Shown here one piece after another: positions 63,604 through 64,000 of a stretch of DNA of 64,000 nt. Below the pieces are notes generated by a model. That model was not told the DNA's origin. It did no database searches and saw nothing but the letters and a program-made list of their open reading frames with translations. The stretch spans positions 3,410,001 to 3,474,000 of the forward strand of contig CP088295.1 in NCBI GenBank assembly GCA_024666565.1, read 5' to 3'. The DNA is from Svornostia abyssi. GTDB lineage: Bacteria; Actinomycetota; Thermoleophilia; Solirubrobacterales; Solirubrobacteraceae. Numbering within the stretch: the stretch's first letter is position 1; each line of letters starts with the position of its first letter. Position numbers and translations under genes: made by a program.

Positions 63604-64000
63604 ATGAGCGAACGCCCTGCCCGCGTGCTGGTGGTCGAGGACGACGAGGAGATCGTCCAGGTTCTGCAGCGCTCGCTGCGCCTCGAGGGCTATGAGGTCC
63701 GGGCGAGTCTCGACGGCGAATCCGCCCTCGCCGACGCTGATTCCTTCTCTCCTGATCTCGTCGTGCTCGACCTCGGCCTGCCGCTCGTCGACGGCATCGA
63801 CGTGGCGCGGCGCCTGCGCGAGCGCGGGGATGTCCCGATCCTGATGCTCACGGCGCGCGATGGCGTCGAGCAGCGCGTCGAGGGCCTTGACGCCGGTGCC
63901 GACGACTACCTCGTCAAGCCGTTCGAGCGCCAGGAGCTGCTCGCCCGCATGCGCGCGCTGCTGCGCCGCCGCCCGCCGCGCGGGAGCGCCTCGCTCGTCG
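63604..64000 (+). CDS. OmpR-family two-component response regulator (partial, runs off right edge)
   Basis: The first 132 residues comprise the receiver domain: [20 protein letters not shown] with acidic pocket, phospho-acceptor Asp in [27 protein letters not shown] and [20 protein letters not shown] (conserved Lys). The linker into a DNA-binding domain begins ([11 protein letters not shown]). OmpR/PhoB-type by the LLRRR boundary, resembling mycobacterial MprA/TrcR. The cognate kinase presumably follows outside the window. ATG 63604 is 2 bp after the cupin stop. Confidence 0.9.
   Translation, partial: MSERPARVLVVEDDEEIVQVLQRSLRLEGYEVRASLDGESALADADSFSPDLVVLDLGLPLVDGIDVARRLRERGDVPILMLTARDGVEQRVEGLDAGADDYLVKPFERQELLARMRALLRRRPPRGSASLV

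Overview
The window looks like chromosomal DNA from a motile, high-GC actinobacterium, most likely class Thermoleophilia (Solirubrobacterales-like). The lineage call is an inference. It rests on very high GC, dense ATGA/GTGA-overlapped genes, a secreted protein at 5377-5877 with the 'PSPAL..ALLVALGG' N-terminus common in that class, a DUF3516 helicase, TreT, MurT/GatD, and a rny-recX-recA-cinA-rodZ-ftsK cluster. Motility is suggested by a FliA/WhiG-type sigma factor, two chemoreceptors and a small flagellar rod-like protein. I saw no rRNA, tRNA, CRISPR array, insertion sequence or prophage; apart from repeated frameshifts this is ordinary vertically inherited core DNA.

Layout. 1-6 kb: DedA fragment, secreted beta-helix protein, then a minus-strand group (VgrG-spike-like secreted protein, sigma-28, c-di-GMP protein). 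6-9 kb: MarR regulator divergent from a DrrAB-type ABC exporter. 9-16 kb: Ski2-like helicase, TreT, chemoreceptor 1, thioesterase. 15.5-26.9 kb: Ser/Thr kinase, membrane proteins, fatty-acid hydroxylase, rod-like protein, UppP, DUF167, Nod19-cupredoxin protein, small proteins, hydrolase, cyclophilin. 26.9-33.4 kb: HAD phosphatase, chemoreceptor 2, then an overlapping lipid kinase-murT-methyltransferase-gatD operon. 33.4-37.1 kb: OpuC-type osmoprotectant ABC operon closed by a strong hairpin. 37-41 kb: MazG-like, YciI, HflX, a long disordered RGG-rich protein, DUF429. 41.3-46.2 kb: lysine/DAP genes dapE-dapC-dapD facing dapF-miaA. 46-50.9 kb: FIST, SDR, MscS, cupin, radical SAM. 51-63 kb: a long minus-strand DNA/RNA-maintenance cluster (ftsK, rodZ, cinA, thpR, flavodoxin, recA, recX, rny, apbE, miaB). 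The right edge holds a cupin and a truncated response regulator.

Three points stand out. First, nine genes carry a single-base frameshift, eight in a short G/C run and one in a GC dinucleotide repeat. In each the protein continues in the next frame, which points to consensus-sequence errors rather than biology. Second, dapF has serine in place of both catalytic cysteines while the other active-site motifs are kept, beside an otherwise complete succinylase DAP pathway. Third, both chemoreceptors and the rod-like gene have upstream sequences resembling sigma-28 promoters (TAAA-N15-GCCGATAA), in a window that also encodes a sigma-28 factor.
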